64,000 bases of DNA from JBGSUZ01 sp963677505 (GCA_963677505.2 CAXXWB010000054.1:1-64000), one strand, 5' to 3'. Numbered from the stretch's first letter, positions 9,255-19,049 are shown. Made by a program: numbers and translations. The notes: generated by a model not told the origin, from the sequence alone.

Positions 9255-9318
9255 AAATCCCCCCGCTTGAAGGTTGTTATATTGGGTAAAAAACCATATA
9301 ACACTAGAGGGGGGATTT
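9255..9318 (+). promoter_or_regulatory. Leader hairpin that covers the ppk2 Shine-Dalgarno
   Basis: AAATCCCCCC (9255-9264) is the exact reverse complement of GGGGGGATTT (9309-9318), and inside it TGTTATAT (9275-9282) pairs with ATATAACA (9296-9303). The G-run is the ppk2 Shine-Dalgarno, 6 nt from the ATG at 9321. Folded, the RNA would hide the ribosome site; because five T residues follow, the same stem could also stop transcription arriving from pepD. Confidence 0.55.
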
Positions 9319-9320
9319 TT

Positions 9321-10178
9321 ATGTCAAAAGAAAAAACGGCTAAACTCAGCAAAAAAAAATACGAAAAAATAGTTGAGAAATATAACATCGAGTTGGTCAA
9401 GCTTCAAGAATGGGTAAAGCAGCAAGGCCTAAGAGTTGTGGTTATATTTGAGGGAAGAGACGCAGCTGGTAAGGGTGGTATCATTAAAACCATTACTCAA
9501 CCGCTCAACCCTCGGGTTTGTCGCGTGGTGGCTTTAGGGACGCCAACAGATCGTGAAAAAGGTCAATGGTATTTCCAGCGCTATGTACCCCATTTGCCTT
9601 CAAAAGGTGAAATGGTCCTATTTGATAGAAGCTGGTATAACCGAGCAGGTGTAGAACATGTTATGGGTTTTTGTTCTGATGAAGAATATCAAGAATTTAT
9701 GCGCAGCTGTCCTGAGTTTGAACGTATGTTGGTTCGGTCGGGCATAGTCTTAATCAAATATTGGTTCTCTGTCAGCGATGATGAGCAGGAAAAACGTTTC
9801 CAAGAGCGCATCAATGACCCAACAAAACGTTGGAAAATTAGTCCGATGGACTTAGAATCTCGAACCAAGTGGGTAGAGTATTCCATGGCAAAAGATGCCA
9901 TGTTTGGTCACACAGATATTAAGCAAGCGCCTTGGTTTGTTGTAGATGCTGATATTAAGCGACATGCCCGTATCAACTGTATTGGTCATTTTTTAAGCCA
10001 ATTTGACTATAAAGAAGTAGAAATGGCTAAAATAACATTGCCACCAAAACAGGTAAACTATGGGTACGTCAGACCTCCAATTACTGATCAAACCTTTGTG
10101 CCTGATCTTGTGAGTGCTATGCTTGAAAAAGATCATGATAAAGAAGAAGACGAAAAGAATCAAGATGACGAAGATTAG
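9321..10178 (+). CDS. ppk2: Polyphosphate kinase 2 family protein
   Basis: PPK2 enzymes transfer phosphate between polyphosphate and nucleotides, usually making ADP or GDP into triphosphates. The 285-residue protein has one P-loop domain: Walker A FEGRDAAGKGG, lid region with DREKGQWYFQRYV, Walker B LFDRSWYNRAGVE, and the PPK2 hallmark DPTKRWKISPMDL. It has one domain, as in class I. The acidic tail (HDKEEDEKNQDDED) is unusual. ATG 9321 was chosen for its A-G-rich site at 9307-9314; an in-frame TTG at 9243 has none. The leader hairpin described at 9255-9318 suggests control of translation. Confidence 0.9.
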   Translation: MSKEKTAKLSKKKYEKIVEKYNIELVKLQEWVKQQGLRVVVIFEGRDAAGKGGIIKTITQPLNPRVCRVVALGTPTDREKGQWYFQRYVPHLPSKGEMVLFDRSWYNRAGVEHVMGFCSDEEYQEFMRSCPEFERMLVRSGIVLIKYWFSVSDDEQEKRFQERINDPTKRWKISPMDLESRTKWVEYSMAKDAMFGHTDIKQAPWFVVDADIKRHARINCIGHFLSQFDYKEVEMAKITLPPKQVNYGYVRPPITDQTFVPDLVSAMLEKDHDKEEDEKNQDDED

Positions 10179-10266
10179 AAGCCGATGAGATTCATCTATA
10201 AGTGGATTAGATTAAGTTTAGAAGAGGAAGCCTTAAGAACAAATTAAGGCCACAGGACAACGAAGT

Positions 10267-10311
10267 AAGGGCATCACTCTAAGATAAAATCTTTTGAGTG
10301 ATGCCCTTTTT
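10267..10311. terminator. Bidirectional terminator
   Basis: AAGGGCATCACTC (10267-10279) pairs perfectly with GAGTGATGCCCTT (10296-10308), followed by T residues. It serves the convergent ppk2 and S9 peptidase genes. Confidence 0.85.
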
Positions 10312-10323
10312 AATGAAAGGTTG

Positions 10324-12318
10324 CTAATCGTCGATTTTCGTTTGGAGATGGTTTTTCATCCAAGTTGTGATTTCCTTAAGTCGCTTGACTCGGTTCTTAG
10401 GTTTGCCGCTTCGACTAAGCTCATGATTTTCACCATAGAACATGACCATTTTTGATGGAACCTGATTAACTTTCAAGGCGGTAAACATTTGAAGTCCTTC
10501 AGACAGCCAGCATCTATAATCTTCCTCAGAGTGAAGAATCAACAAAGGCGTCTTGATTTGGTCGGCGTATTTCAAAGGGGAATCGTCCCATAGTTTCTCT
10601 ATGTTTTCCCAAGGGGTAGCGCCAATTTGGTCCTTAACAAAATAATAACCAATATCTGTTACACTGTATTCGGTGACCCAGTTTGCAATGGAGCGCTGAG
10701 TGGCAGCAGCCTTAAAACGTTGAGTGTGTCCTACAATCCAATTGGTCATAAAGCCACCATAAGATCCGCCTGTAACCCCTAATTGTTCGTGGTTAATCCA
10801 AGGACATTGTTCTAATGCGTGGTCTACAAACCCCATAAGATCTGTATAGTCAATGGTACCGTATTTTCCACGAATATCGGAAAAAGCATTTCCTTTGCCG
10901 TCACTGCCTCGGGGGTTACAGTAGATAACCACAAAGCCCTCAGAAGCCCAGTACTGCATTTCATGGAAGTAGACGCTGCTATAAGCCGTTTTTGGACCCC
11001 CGTGAATATCCAGTATGGCAGGGTATCTTCTCTTAGAATTAAAGTCTTTTGGCTTAATAACCCAACCTTCTATTTCAACGCCTTCATTATTTATATAATT
11101 TAAGGGTTCAGGAACCGAAAGGAAGATAGTTTCCCCATAGCCACCATTAAAGTCAGAAAGTTTTTGGATACCGTTAATGGTAAAATTAAAAATTTCCATA
11201 GGTTTATGATCCAAAAGACCATTAAAAATAATGGAATCTCCCATTTTAGCATAGTTGTATACACTGCCTTCAACTTGAGTGATTTCAGATACGAGACCTT
11301 CGTGGTTTAGTAAGTATAGATTGCAATTATGACCCTGGGTGCTTGAAAAAATCATCCCTTTGTCTGTGAAAAGCCAATCGCTGTCGTCACCTGCACCATA
11401 AGCCACGTCTGAGCCAATTGAGGAACCAGTTGAAGCATCAAGGTGTTTGCTGAGCATTTCAACTTGATGGCTTAAAGAGTCAATCTTGTAAAAATAAGAG
11501 TTTTCATTAAGGCCACAAATATTTCCGTTGGTACCCAACATGATAATTTGACCACTTGGATCAAATTGGCAACGTTCGTGCATGAAGGCGTCATTGTGGT
11601 TGATTTCTTTCTTTTCTTTGGTTTTAAGATCGATGAGGCCAATACTGTTGTAGATGCTCATAACATTTTTGAAACAATTGTAAATATAGACAACTTCCTG
11701 TTTGTTTGGATGAAGATCATACTGGTAGACATCGGTCAGTTGATCTGTAAGGAGCTCAATCTTTTTGCTTTCCAAATCCAGTATGCCAAGGGCATTTCTT
11801 TGTTTGCTGGTATGACCTTCACCGTTTGACCAAAAAGGAATTTCATCAAATTCTGACCATCCCTCAACGGACTCTTTATACTCTTTAAGGCCTTTATGGT
11901 CCTGTTGTTGCTGAAGTTCAAAACGGTCAGGGTGATAGGTAAAATGAACTAACCAATGGGTCGGGTCTAAGACGTCAAAACTAGAAATTTCGTGACAAGT
12001 TTCAAGTAGCAAAGAGGCTTCTCCGCCATTTACGGCAATGGAATAAATACGTGTTTTATCATCTTTATCCTCTGTGTTTCGATTGGAAAAGAAGGCAAGG
12101 GTTTCATTGTCCAGCCAGATTGGTTTTTTATCGGACTTACCATAGGTCAACTGTCTGAAGCTTTTTTCTTTTTCGTATAACCAAAGATTTGATTCATATT
12201 TATTGGCGTCAAGATTGGCTATGCTCTTTATAAAACAGAGCTTGTCTTCTTCTGGAGAAGAAGACAAGCTCCCTGCATAGCTGATTTGACAAAATTGATC
12301 AATTTCAATTTTATTCAT
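10324..12318 (-). CDS. S9 family peptidase (prolyl oligopeptidase / acylaminoacyl-peptidase type)
   Basis: This serine peptidase acts on short peptides. The 664 residues comprise an N-terminal beta-propeller of WD-like/DPP4-like blades to about residue 400 and a C-terminal alpha/beta-hydrolase. The catalytic serine is in GVTGGSYGGFMTNW, the aspartate probably in HSEEDYRCW, and the histidine in GENHELSRSG. No signal peptide is seen, so it is cytoplasmic. ATG 12318 follows AGGAG. It lies 29 nt downstream of the flavodiiron gene on the same strand, and could be read with it. Confidence 0.88.
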   Translation of the reverse strand: MNKIEIDQFCQISYAGSLSSSPEEDKLCFIKSIANLDANKYESNLWLYEKEKSFRQLTYGKSDKKPIWLDNETLAFFSNRNTEDKDDKTRIYSIAVNGGEASLLLETCHEISSFDVLDPTHWLVHFTYHPDRFELQQQQDHKGLKEYKESVEGWSEFDEIPFWSNGEGHTSKQRNALGILDLESKKIELLTDQLTDVYQYDLHPNKQEVVYIYNCFKNVMSIYNSIGLIDLKTKEKKEINHNDAFMHERCQFDPSGQIIMLGTNGNICGLNENSYFYKIDSLSHQVEMLSKHLDASTGSSIGSDVAYGAGDDSDWLFTDKGMIFSSTQGHNCNLYLLNHEGLVSEITQVEGSVYNYAKMGDSIIFNGLLDHKPMEIFNFTINGIQKLSDFNGGYGETIFLSVPEPLNYINNEGVEIEGWVIKPKDFNSKRRYPAILDIHGGPKTAYSSVYFHEMQYWASEGFVVIYCNPRGSDGKGNAFSDIRGKYGTIDYTDLMGFVDHALEQCPWINHEQLGVTGGSYGGFMTNWIVGHTQRFKAAATQRSIANWVTEYSVTDIGYYFVKDQIGATPWENIEKLWDDSPLKYADQIKTPLLILHSEEDYRCWLSEGLQMFTALKVNQVPSKMVMFYGENHELSRSGKPKNRVKRLKEITTWMKNHLQTKIDD

Positions 12319-12347
12319 GTCATCAGCTCCTATGTGAATAATAATAT

Positions 12348-13547
12348 CTATTTAGGATTGCTTATTACCATTTCAGCCATAGATTTTCCTAGAGCTTCGA
12401 GGGCAGCAAACTCTGCATCTTTTGCACTAAAAGTTGCTTCAATAGAATCTCCAACACGTTCCCATTTCACTTTTTCAGCAAATTCGTTGATGCCTTTAAC
12501 GCCACCACCGCTCCAGCCTTTGTTACCAAATACACCGAGGTATCTGTTTTTTAGACCTGTATGTTCAAGAGCGCTGAGAACGTTGTCCATTGCTGGGAAG
12601 ACATATGTGTTATAAGCACAAGAACCTAAAATAACACCTTTGAAACGCCAAATGTCATTGAGGATGTGAGACACGTGCGTTTTTGAAGCGTCGTAGACGC
12701 GTACGTTTTTAACGCCATTTTCTGCAATGACGCGAGCAACGTAATCCGCCATTTTAGCTGTATTGCCGTACATCGTACCATAAACAATAACAACACCTTC
12801 TTCAGCTTCGTAACGACTCCATTTGTCATAGAAGTTAACGATAGTGGCTGGGTTATCTCTCCAAACAGGTCCGTGAGTAGGGCAAATAATTTTTATGTCG
12901 AGAGCACCAAGTTTTTTCAGTGCGCCTTGTACAATCGGGCTATATTTAGCAACGATGTTAGAGTAATATCTTCGAATCTCATCTTCATAGAATTCTAGGT
13001 TCACTTGATCGTCAAAGAGAGTGCCGTCAAGGGCACCAAAACCACCAAAAGCGTCCATTGAGAAGAGAATGCCATCAGTTTGTTCAAAAGACATCATGGT
13101 TTCTGGCCAGTGAATCATAGGGGTCATAAAGAATTTAAGTTTATGGTGTCCAAGGTCAATTTCTGAACCTTCAGCAACTTCAAAGTAATTTTCAGTAATG
13201 TCGTAAAAACCTCTCATGAATTCAAAAGTTTTCTTGTTGCCGACAATTTTCATATCTGGATATTCGGTAATCAAAGCCTTCATAGAACTTGAATGGTCAG
13301 GCTCCATGTGATGAACCACTAAGTAATCTACTTTGCGATCGCCGATGATTTCCTTAATTTTGCATAAATATTCGTCGGTTTTATTGAATTTGACCGTATC
13401 CATGATAGCGATTTTTTCGTCGTTGATAATGTAAGAGTTATAGCTAACCCCTTTTTCTAAAGGCCAATAGTTTTCAAATAATGTGGTATCGCGGTCGTTG
13501 ACACCAATCCAGTGAACTTTGTTGGATATTGGAAACTTGCAATTCAT
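12348..13547 (-). CDS. fprA: Flavodiiron protein (A-type flavoprotein)
   Basis: Flavodiiron proteins reduce O2 to water, or NO to N2O, protecting anaerobes. The 399-residue protein is a metallo-beta-lactamase-like diiron domain followed by a flavodoxin domain. Diiron ligands are visible in HHMEPDHSSS (H-x-E-x-D-H), MIHWPETM and CPTHGPVWR; the FMN-binding loop is YGTMYGNTAKMA. No fused rubredoxin is present. ATG 13547 follows AAAGGAG; an upstream in-frame codon at 13604 lacks one. A TATAAT-like -10 lies on the minus strand at 13622-13627. Confidence 0.9.
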   Translation of the reverse strand: MNCKFPISNKVHWIGVNDRDTTLFENYWPLEKGVSYNSYIINDEKIAIMDTVKFNKTDEYLCKIKEIIGDRKVDYLVVHHMEPDHSSSMKALITEYPDMKIVGNKKTFEFMRGFYDITENYFEVAEGSEIDLGHHKLKFFMTPMIHWPETMMSFEQTDGILFSMDAFGGFGALDGTLFDDQVNLEFYEDEIRRYYSNIVAKYSPIVQGALKKLGALDIKIICPTHGPVWRDNPATIVNFYDKWSRYEAEEGVVIVYGTMYGNTAKMADYVARVIAENGVKNVRVYDASKTHVSHILNDIWRFKGVILGSCAYNTYVFPAMDNVLSALEHTGLKNRYLGVFGNKGWSGGGVKGINEFAEKVKWERVGDSIEATFSAKDAEFAALEALGKSMAEMVISNPK

Positions 13548-13748
13548 ACGGCACACTCCTTTAAATAATGTATGGCACGATGGCCTTTGATATTTATTTA
13601 GCAATATATTTCTTATAGACTATTATAACGATGTTTGATAGCAATATCTAGTTGTAATTAATCCAAATAAGGATAGAACGAAAACATTTATAATTCAAAA
13701 TTGTTTGAAAAATCAATGGTTACAAAAGCATTAAATTCCATAAAAGGA

Positions 13749-13778
13749 TTACAATTAAAGTGTTCCATGTCATATAAT
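13749..13778 (+). promoter_or_regulatory. Promoter of the lipoprotein gene at 13808
   Basis: TTACAA (13749-13754), an 18-bp spacer and a perfect TATAAT (13773-13778) lie 30 nt before the TTG start. Confidence 0.6.
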
Positions 13779-13807
13779 AGAATCAAGAAATATTGGAGAT
13801 GAGATAA

Positions 13808-14860
13808 TTGAAAATTTACATATATATTAAGGCCCACCAAGTGTTTTTCCTCATTGCGTCAATTGCTGTAATCAGCCTAACTTTGACTGGGTGTCAAGGT
13901 GTAAGAACCATTGAGCGAAGTGATTCTAATCATGTCATACAGGAAGAGTTTACCCAATCTGCTGTAGCCCTAACAAACGAATTGAAAGATTATGTTGAAA
14001 TAGATGAGTTGTTTATTGAAGATGAAGAAGATAATGCATTGGAGCAGCAAATAAGACAATTTTTAGCCGATGACGACGAAGTCAATTCTCATGGGTTAAA
14101 TTTAGAGACAATGGATTTAAAATTGTTCACTGATGAAGATGAAAGCGCCTATTTTTTAGCGGTTATGAAAGATGAAAAGGACAATCCGAATACGCTCTTT
14201 GGTATTTTAAAAAAAGGTAAAGAGGGCAAGTATGCCATTGTCGGTGAGCATTTGGCCGCTTATTTTGTCAATCTTCCCAAGACCTATCTTCTCACCAACA
14301 AAAAGGAATGGGCTTTGGTCTCTCAACGTCCCTTTTCGACTTTTGAAGAATGTTATTTTTTTAGATTAGATAACGAGAAGCTTAAGTTATACATGCGAGG
14401 CTGGCAAGATTCTTCTTTAAATTACTATGGGAAAATGGCAGAACTTTTAGCGGATGGCAAAATAGATGAAGCCATAGAGCTACCTGATGAATCTATGTAT
14501 CCTATGGGCTACGAAGAACCTTTATTTGATACGGCTAATTTGATGGTCTCGGTTTCTGATAAAAAGGCCTCTGAAAAGGAAAAAGAGAAGGATGTCCACA
14601 CAGCGGTATGCTATTTGGAATGGAGCTTGAACTATTACTTTGAAAATCATTATGGAAAAGACTTGCTAACCTTATTCCAAGACAATTTTAAAGATTTAGA
14701 TCAAGCTTCCAAAGATGATTTTGGCTATACCTATATTCTTCCAAAGGAGACTCTAGAGCCAGTACTCAGACATTATGCCAACCTAATTGCTAAGCAAGGT
14801 TTGGAAAAAGAAGCCATGGATTATCAAAAGGCTATCGATAAATATTTTAAGAAAAAATAG
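13808..14860 (+). CDS. Lipoprotein of unknown function
   Basis: The 350-residue protein has a lipoprotein signal: a hydrophobic stretch FFLIASIAVISLTLTGC with the lipobox LTGC, so it should be anchored outside the membrane. The rest is acidic, with an acidic linker (IDELFIEDEEDNALE) and an alpha-helical C-terminus (KQGLEKEAMDYQKAIDKY) that recalls one TPR-like hairpin. I do not recognise the family. The start is TTG 13808 after GGAGATGAG, with a clear promoter upstream. A strong terminator follows, so it is monocistronic. Confidence 0.6.
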   Translation: MKIYIYIKAHQVFFLIASIAVISLTLTGCQGVRTIERSDSNHVIQEEFTQSAVALTNELKDYVEIDELFIEDEEDNALEQQIRQFLADDDEVNSHGLNLETMDLKLFTDEDESAYFLAVMKDEKDNPNTLFGILKKGKEGKYAIVGEHLAAYFVNLPKTYLLTNKKEWALVSQRPFSTFEECYFFRLDNEKLKLYMRGWQDSSLNYYGKMAELLADGKIDEAIELPDESMYPMGYEEPLFDTANLMVSVSDKKASEKEKEKDVHTAVCYLEWSLNYYFENHYGKDLLTLFQDNFKDLDQASKDDFGYTYILPKETLEPVLRHYANLIAKQGLEKEAMDYQKAIDKYFKKK

Positions 14861-14926
14861 AAATGCTTTTTAGGGATATTATTATAGAAGGAAAAATAAA
14901 AGCGCATAGTAAAAGTGGCAAAATAG

Positions 14927-14979
14927 AAGCGTCTGTTAGGGGTGGAAACTTATTTCCATCTCACTAACAGACGCTTTTT
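14927..14979. terminator. Strong bidirectional terminator
   Basis: AAGCGTCTGTTAG (14927-14939) pairs with CTAACAGACGCTT (14964-14976) over 13 bp, with additional pairing inside and a T run after. It separates the lipoprotein gene from the convergent adenosine deaminase gene. Confidence 0.8.
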
Positions 14980-15001
14980 ATTTGCAATTTGACACCGAAA
15001 A

Positions 15002-15997
15002 TCAATCGGTTATTAAGGTGCGTAAGTATGCTTTGTCTTCCTCGCTTGCGAAACTGGCTTCTAAGGCGTTTTTATATAAGAACCAAATGTCCTCAGTTTG
15101 AGCATCTAAATCTTCTGAGAGGCAAAAACATTCAGTCTCAAGAGTAATTCCAGAGACAGTCATATTATCCGTGTTGATCGTTGTGTGAATGCCATCTTTC
15201 AAAAAAGCCATAATTGGGTGTTCTGAGAAGTGTTTTACACCTTGGGTCTGGACATTAGAAGTAGGGCACATTTCTAAAGGGGTTTGATTCTTTTTTACGA
15301 AAGCGTAGGCATGAGGTTCATCTTTGATAGCAAGACCGTGTCCGATTCGCTCGGCGCATAGATTTTCAATGGCATCAAGGACATTTTGTGCATTTCCTGT
15401 TTCTCCCGCGTGAACGGTAATGTGATAGCCTAGAGCTTTGGCTTTCTGAAACGCGGCTGCGTGAATATTGGGCGGGAAATGAGCTTCATCTCCGGCTAGG
15501 TCAATGGCTACAACGCCGTTACCAAGAAAAGGAAGACCCAGTTCAACCACTTCCATTGAGGTGGATAAGGGCATATGCCTCATACAACAGAGAATTAGGT
15601 TATATCGGGTCCCTGTTAAGGTTTTTCCTTCTTCAAGACCCTCGAGGACACTTGAGATAACCTGTTCAAAGGTAAGTCCTTTGTTTGTGTGTAAATGGGG
15701 TGCAAACCGAACCTCAATATACTTCACATTGGTTTTTGCTACATCTTCTATGAGTTCTCTAGCAATTCTCCGAAGGGATTCTTTCCTTTGCATGACCTCA
15801 ATAGGCATGTCAAAGCATTTTAAGTAATCAACTAATGAGCTGCAGTCATTTGAAACCCGAATCAGTGGGCTAAAGGACTCAAGTGTTGTCTTGTTAGTAA
15901 TTCCAAGACTTACAGCCAATTCAAATAGAGTGGAAGGGCGAATACTACCATCTAAATGGCAATGAAGTTCAATTTTGGGCATATTTAGAAAATTCAT
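15002..15997 (-). CDS. add: Adenosine deaminase
   Basis: This zinc enzyme converts adenosine to inosine in purine salvage. The 331-residue TIM barrel has all active-site blocks: IELHCHLDGSIRP (zinc histidines), TVHAGETG (His and catalytic Glu), ERIGHGLAI, EMCPTSNVQT and TTINTDNM (late Asp; the family usually has two adjacent Asp residues, here N-T-D-N). ATG 15997 follows AAAGGA. Ribose released from inosine could feed the rbs genes elsewhere in the window, but no phosphorylase is adjacent. Confidence 0.88.
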   Translation of the reverse strand: MNFLNMPKIELHCHLDGSIRPSTLFELAVSLGITNKTTLESFSPLIRVSNDCSSLVDYLKCFDMPIEVMQRKESLRRIARELIEDVAKTNVKYIEVRFAPHLHTNKGLTFEQVISSVLEGLEEGKTLTGTRYNLILCCMRHMPLSTSMEVVELGLPFLGNGVVAIDLAGDEAHFPPNIHAAAFQKAKALGYHITVHAGETGNAQNVLDAIENLCAERIGHGLAIKDEPHAYAFVKKNQTPLEMCPTSNVQTQGVKHFSEHPIMAFLKDGIHTTINTDNMTVSGITLETECFCLSEDLDAQTEDIWFLYKNALEASFASEEDKAYLRTLITD

Positions 15998-16300
15998 AGT
16001 AAAATCCTTTCATTTAAATACTTATACTATTATACAAAGAATAAATAGGGAATGAAAGGCAATTCTTTTGTATGTAATATACAAAAACACGGGATAATTG
16101 ACTTAGAAAATATCAAAAATCCTTTTTAAACAAATTTATTTTCAAAAAAAAATAAAAAATTTTCGCCTGCTGAAAGCAAGTTGTAGCAACTAGACACACA
16201 ATTACAAGTTGTCAGATGGGTGGTAATTTACAAAATTTAACTTTTAAACACCTTCACAACTGTGGTAGAATAGCCATATCTTAAAAAAAGGAGTGATTAA
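15998..16300. other. Intergenic region between add and the lytic transglycosylase gene
   Basis: No gene is seen. It holds a likely plus-strand promoter, TTTAAA (16243-16248) and TAGAAT (16266-16271) separated by 17 bp with a TGG extension before the -10, and a small palindrome AGTTGTAGCAACT at 16179-16191 that shares half-sites with the MarR operators near 23.9 kb. Confidence 0.5.
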
Positions 16301-17332
16301 ATGACTAAAACCCGTTGGATTAGCATCATTGTTTTAATCATTATGATGATGTCTCAGATATCAGCTTTTGCTGATAGCGGGCTGGTAGAAGTAGACGTGA
16401 GAGTTAGCGACAATAAGATTTATTTTGATAATAAGGTATACAATAACGGGGAGCTTGAATGCCCCTTCGTTTATCACAAAGACGTCTTGTACTTCCCATT
16501 AGCCTCGAACGCAATAAACGCTATTGGTTTTGCTCTTGTCATCGACGAAAATGATGACGCAATCGTATTGAGTCCAATGCCATCAAACGACCAAGTTAAT
16601 TTACCAAAAGGTAATGAAAACCCAGCCGCTAAACAAAAGGCTCAAGTCCAAGAAGTTGTTGTTAAGATTGGAAATAAGGGACTTGATATAGGTAACTACC
16701 CTGTAATTAGTTGTAACGATTTGTTTTATGTGCCATTGACCTTAGGTGTTCTCAAACAACTGGACATTTATGTATCATTCGATGAAGCTGGCGATTTGCA
16801 CATCAGCAGCCTCTCAAAAAAAGCTGTTTTAGCGTCGGTAGAAAAGGCCAATGATAAAGCAGAGGCAGCTTCGGCGGCACAGAATTTTGAAGCATATATT
16901 GATAAATTAATCGCAATTGTTAAAAAAGCGAATCCCTCTTTGTCAAATGAATATGCTGAACGTATTGTCCGCTCAGTTGTAAAAGAAAGCCGTGCGCAAG
17001 GTATAGACGAAACATGGATTTTAGCAATGATTTGGCAAGAAAGCCACTTTGAATACGATCTTCAAGGCAGTGGTGCAGTAGGCTTAATGCAAATTATGGT
17101 TTCTACTGGCAAGCGAATGGGTCTTACAAAATCTGACCTATTGACGCCTGAAAAAAGTATTAAAGCAGGTGTTGGTTATGTAAAAGCACAGTACGACCGT
17201 TTTGGAAGCATGGAGAAAGCTATTTCAGCTTACAACAAAGGTCCAGCAGCAGTAGCAAGTGGCAATTACAAATCAACACATTTGACAAGGGTTATCAATT
17301 ACAGAGAACAAATTTTAAAAATGCTTAAGTAG
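16301..17332 (+). CDS. Exported lytic transglycosylase with N-terminal stalk-type domain
   Basis: The protein cleaves peptidoglycan glycan strands. It has 343 residues: signal peptide 1-24 (ending ISAFADS), a beta-rich region (about 30-170) resembling the copper-amine-oxidase-N-like stalk domain common in clostridial wall proteins, then an SLT domain (about 205-335). The catalytic glutamate is in MIWQESHFEYD, followed by GAVGLMQIM and AISAYNKGP. ATG 16301 follows AAAGGAG. It is 17 nt upstream of a DUF1904 gene and probably co-transcribed with it. Confidence 0.85.
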   Translation: MTKTRWISIIVLIIMMMSQISAFADSGLVEVDVRVSDNKIYFDNKVYNNGELECPFVYHKDVLYFPLASNAINAIGFALVIDENDDAIVLSPMPSNDQVNLPKGNENPAAKQKAQVQEVVVKIGNKGLDIGNYPVISCNDLFYVPLTLGVLKQLDIYVSFDEAGDLHISSLSKKAVLASVEKANDKAEAASAAQNFEAYIDKLIAIVKKANPSLSNEYAERIVRSVVKESRAQGIDETWILAMIWQESHFEYDLQGSGAVGLMQIMVSTGKRMGLTKSDLLTPEKSIKAGVGYVKAQYDRFGSMEKAISAYNKGPAAVASGNYKSTHLTRVINYREQILKMLK

Positions 17333-17349
17333 CTATTAGTGGAGGAATT

Positions 17350-17676
17350 ATGCCCCATTTAAGATTTAGAGCAGTAGAAGAAGAGCATGTACAGAAGTTA
17401 TCGGATAATATGCCAGAAGCCCTTGCTTTTGTTTTAAATTGTCCGGAGGATTATTTTACTTTAGAACATGTGAAGACAACTTTTTACTTTGGCGGCAATA
17501 AGGTGCAAGCTACACCAATGGTTGAAGTTCACTGGTTTGAAAGAGGTCAGGAAACGAGAGACCTTGTTGCTCAAATGATTCACGAGGCCTTAACGGCATT
17601 GGGATATGATGAAACCATGGTGGTTTTCAAACCCCTTGACCCTCTCGCTTATTATGATAATGGTATGCACTACTAA
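17350..17676 (+). CDS. DUF1904 family protein
   Basis: A 108-residue soluble protein matching the DUF1904 pattern: a short tautomerase-like fold beginning MPHLRFRAVEEEHV and ending with FKPLDPLAYYDNG. No function is established. The N-terminal proline after Met is kept, as in tautomerases, but catalysis is not shown. GGAGG precedes ATG 17350. It follows the transglycosylase gene closely. Confidence 0.75.
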   Translation: MPHLRFRAVEEEHVQKLSDNMPEALAFVLNCPEDYFTLEHVKTTFYFGGNKVQATPMVEVHWFERGQETRDLVAQMIHEALTALGYDETMVVFKPLDPLAYYDNGMHY

Positions 17677-17695
17677 AATTAAATCAAATTTGAAA

Positions 17696-19049
17696 TCAGC
17701 CTTGCAGATTCTTCTGTGAGGCTTTTCTATTTGACGGGATTAGCACAAGTAACTTATTGAGGGTTACTTGTGTGCCAAGGAGCCCCACCAGTGCTGGAAA
17801 GTAAACGAGGAAGGCAAACGGCATGAAGGCATAACCCGTGCCAAGTAGTAATGCAGGCACTGAAGCGGCAATATTCCAAGGAATAAGAGCGGGTAACAGG
17901 ACAGAAGTATCTGCAAGATGGTTAGACAGTTCTATAGAACTTGTCCTATCTTTTTCGTAGGTCTGATGGAGGATGTGATATGTGAAAATAAACAGAAAAT
18001 GTCTGGCTGCAGCCAATGGCACCGCCTAAAATACTAGCTGCTACTGTGGCCAAATATAAACTGCGGCGATGAGCAAACGCAACAAGTTTAGATTTTAAAG
18101 GGTCAAATATACCACTACCCTCAAATAAACCGCCGTATATTGCCGACATCATCACTACAAGAATAGTGGGATACATGCCAATCATACCTTTGCCGCTAAT
18201 GACAATGCCGTTTATAGAGGTACTCGCACCGAAGATCAAATGGTAAATCAGTTTTGACAGAGATATGTCTTTAAATAATAAAACCGTTAGTACAGAAATG
18301 CCCATGCTGGAAAGGAGTGCGAGAACAACGTTTTTTCGAAGAAGCGTAACTGCCAATAAAAAAGCTATGGGCAAAAGGGCGAGGAAGATTTCATTTATGG
18401 ACCAAGTTGAGATGAGAGAAATGCTCTTATGGTCTAAAGATATTGGAAAAATAATTGAAAGAATGCCGTATAAGACAGTGACGAATGCTACTATGGGAAG
18501 AATTTTTTTAAAATTGCTTCGAATATAGTCAAACACGGTTACGTGGCAAACATCTGCCACTAAGTTAGCACAGGTACTGACGGGGGAGGTCCGTTCGCCT
18601 ATATAAATAGCGCTTACTATGGCGCCGCCAGTCATGGCAAATGAGTAATTGGCACTAGCAGCAATATTGATAAAGAGAACCCCAATAGTGCCGGCTGTCC
18701 CAAGTGCGGACCCTAGAAGCAGGGTGACTAACCATGTAACAAGAAAAGTCATGAGTAGGAAGTTATGAGGGCTGATAGAGATACGACACAGGTCGACGAT
18801 GGCTTTGAGTGTCCCAGTGTCGTTCCACAGCGCTGTGGTTCCTCCAATGAGTATAAGGAGCAAATAAGTTTTTCTCAAACTCAATAACCCGAATTTTGAA
18901 AAGTTAATCAGTTGATGAAATGTGTTTCCTATTTTCAAAGCGTTTATAAAAAATGGTAGAATACCAATGAAAAGGGTTGCATACATTGGCCAGTGAAAAA
19001 GGGTCCCTGTTATCATGATGATGAACAATAATACAACAGATACGACCAT
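17696..19049 (-). pseudogene. nhaC: NhaC-type Na+/H+ antiporter, split by a frameshift
   Basis: NhaC proteins exchange sodium for protons across the membrane. The first frame from 19049 holds most of the protein, including AGTIGVLFINIAASANY and GERTSPVSTCANL, the conserved discontinuous-helix region, and stops at 17946. The C-terminal part (TYHILHQTYEKDRTSSIEL onward) continues in another frame to 17696. Removing one base in the run near 17990 (minus-strand GTTTATTTTC) joins them as CSQTFSVIFTYHILHQTYE, giving about 450 residues, the family length. A LysR gene is divergent, 112 nt away. Real pseudogene or sequence error cannot be decided here. Confidence 0.8.

Noticed and set aside
15998..16300. 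AT-rich stretch as a replication origin
   Set aside because: No cluster of DnaA boxes and no origin genes nearby.
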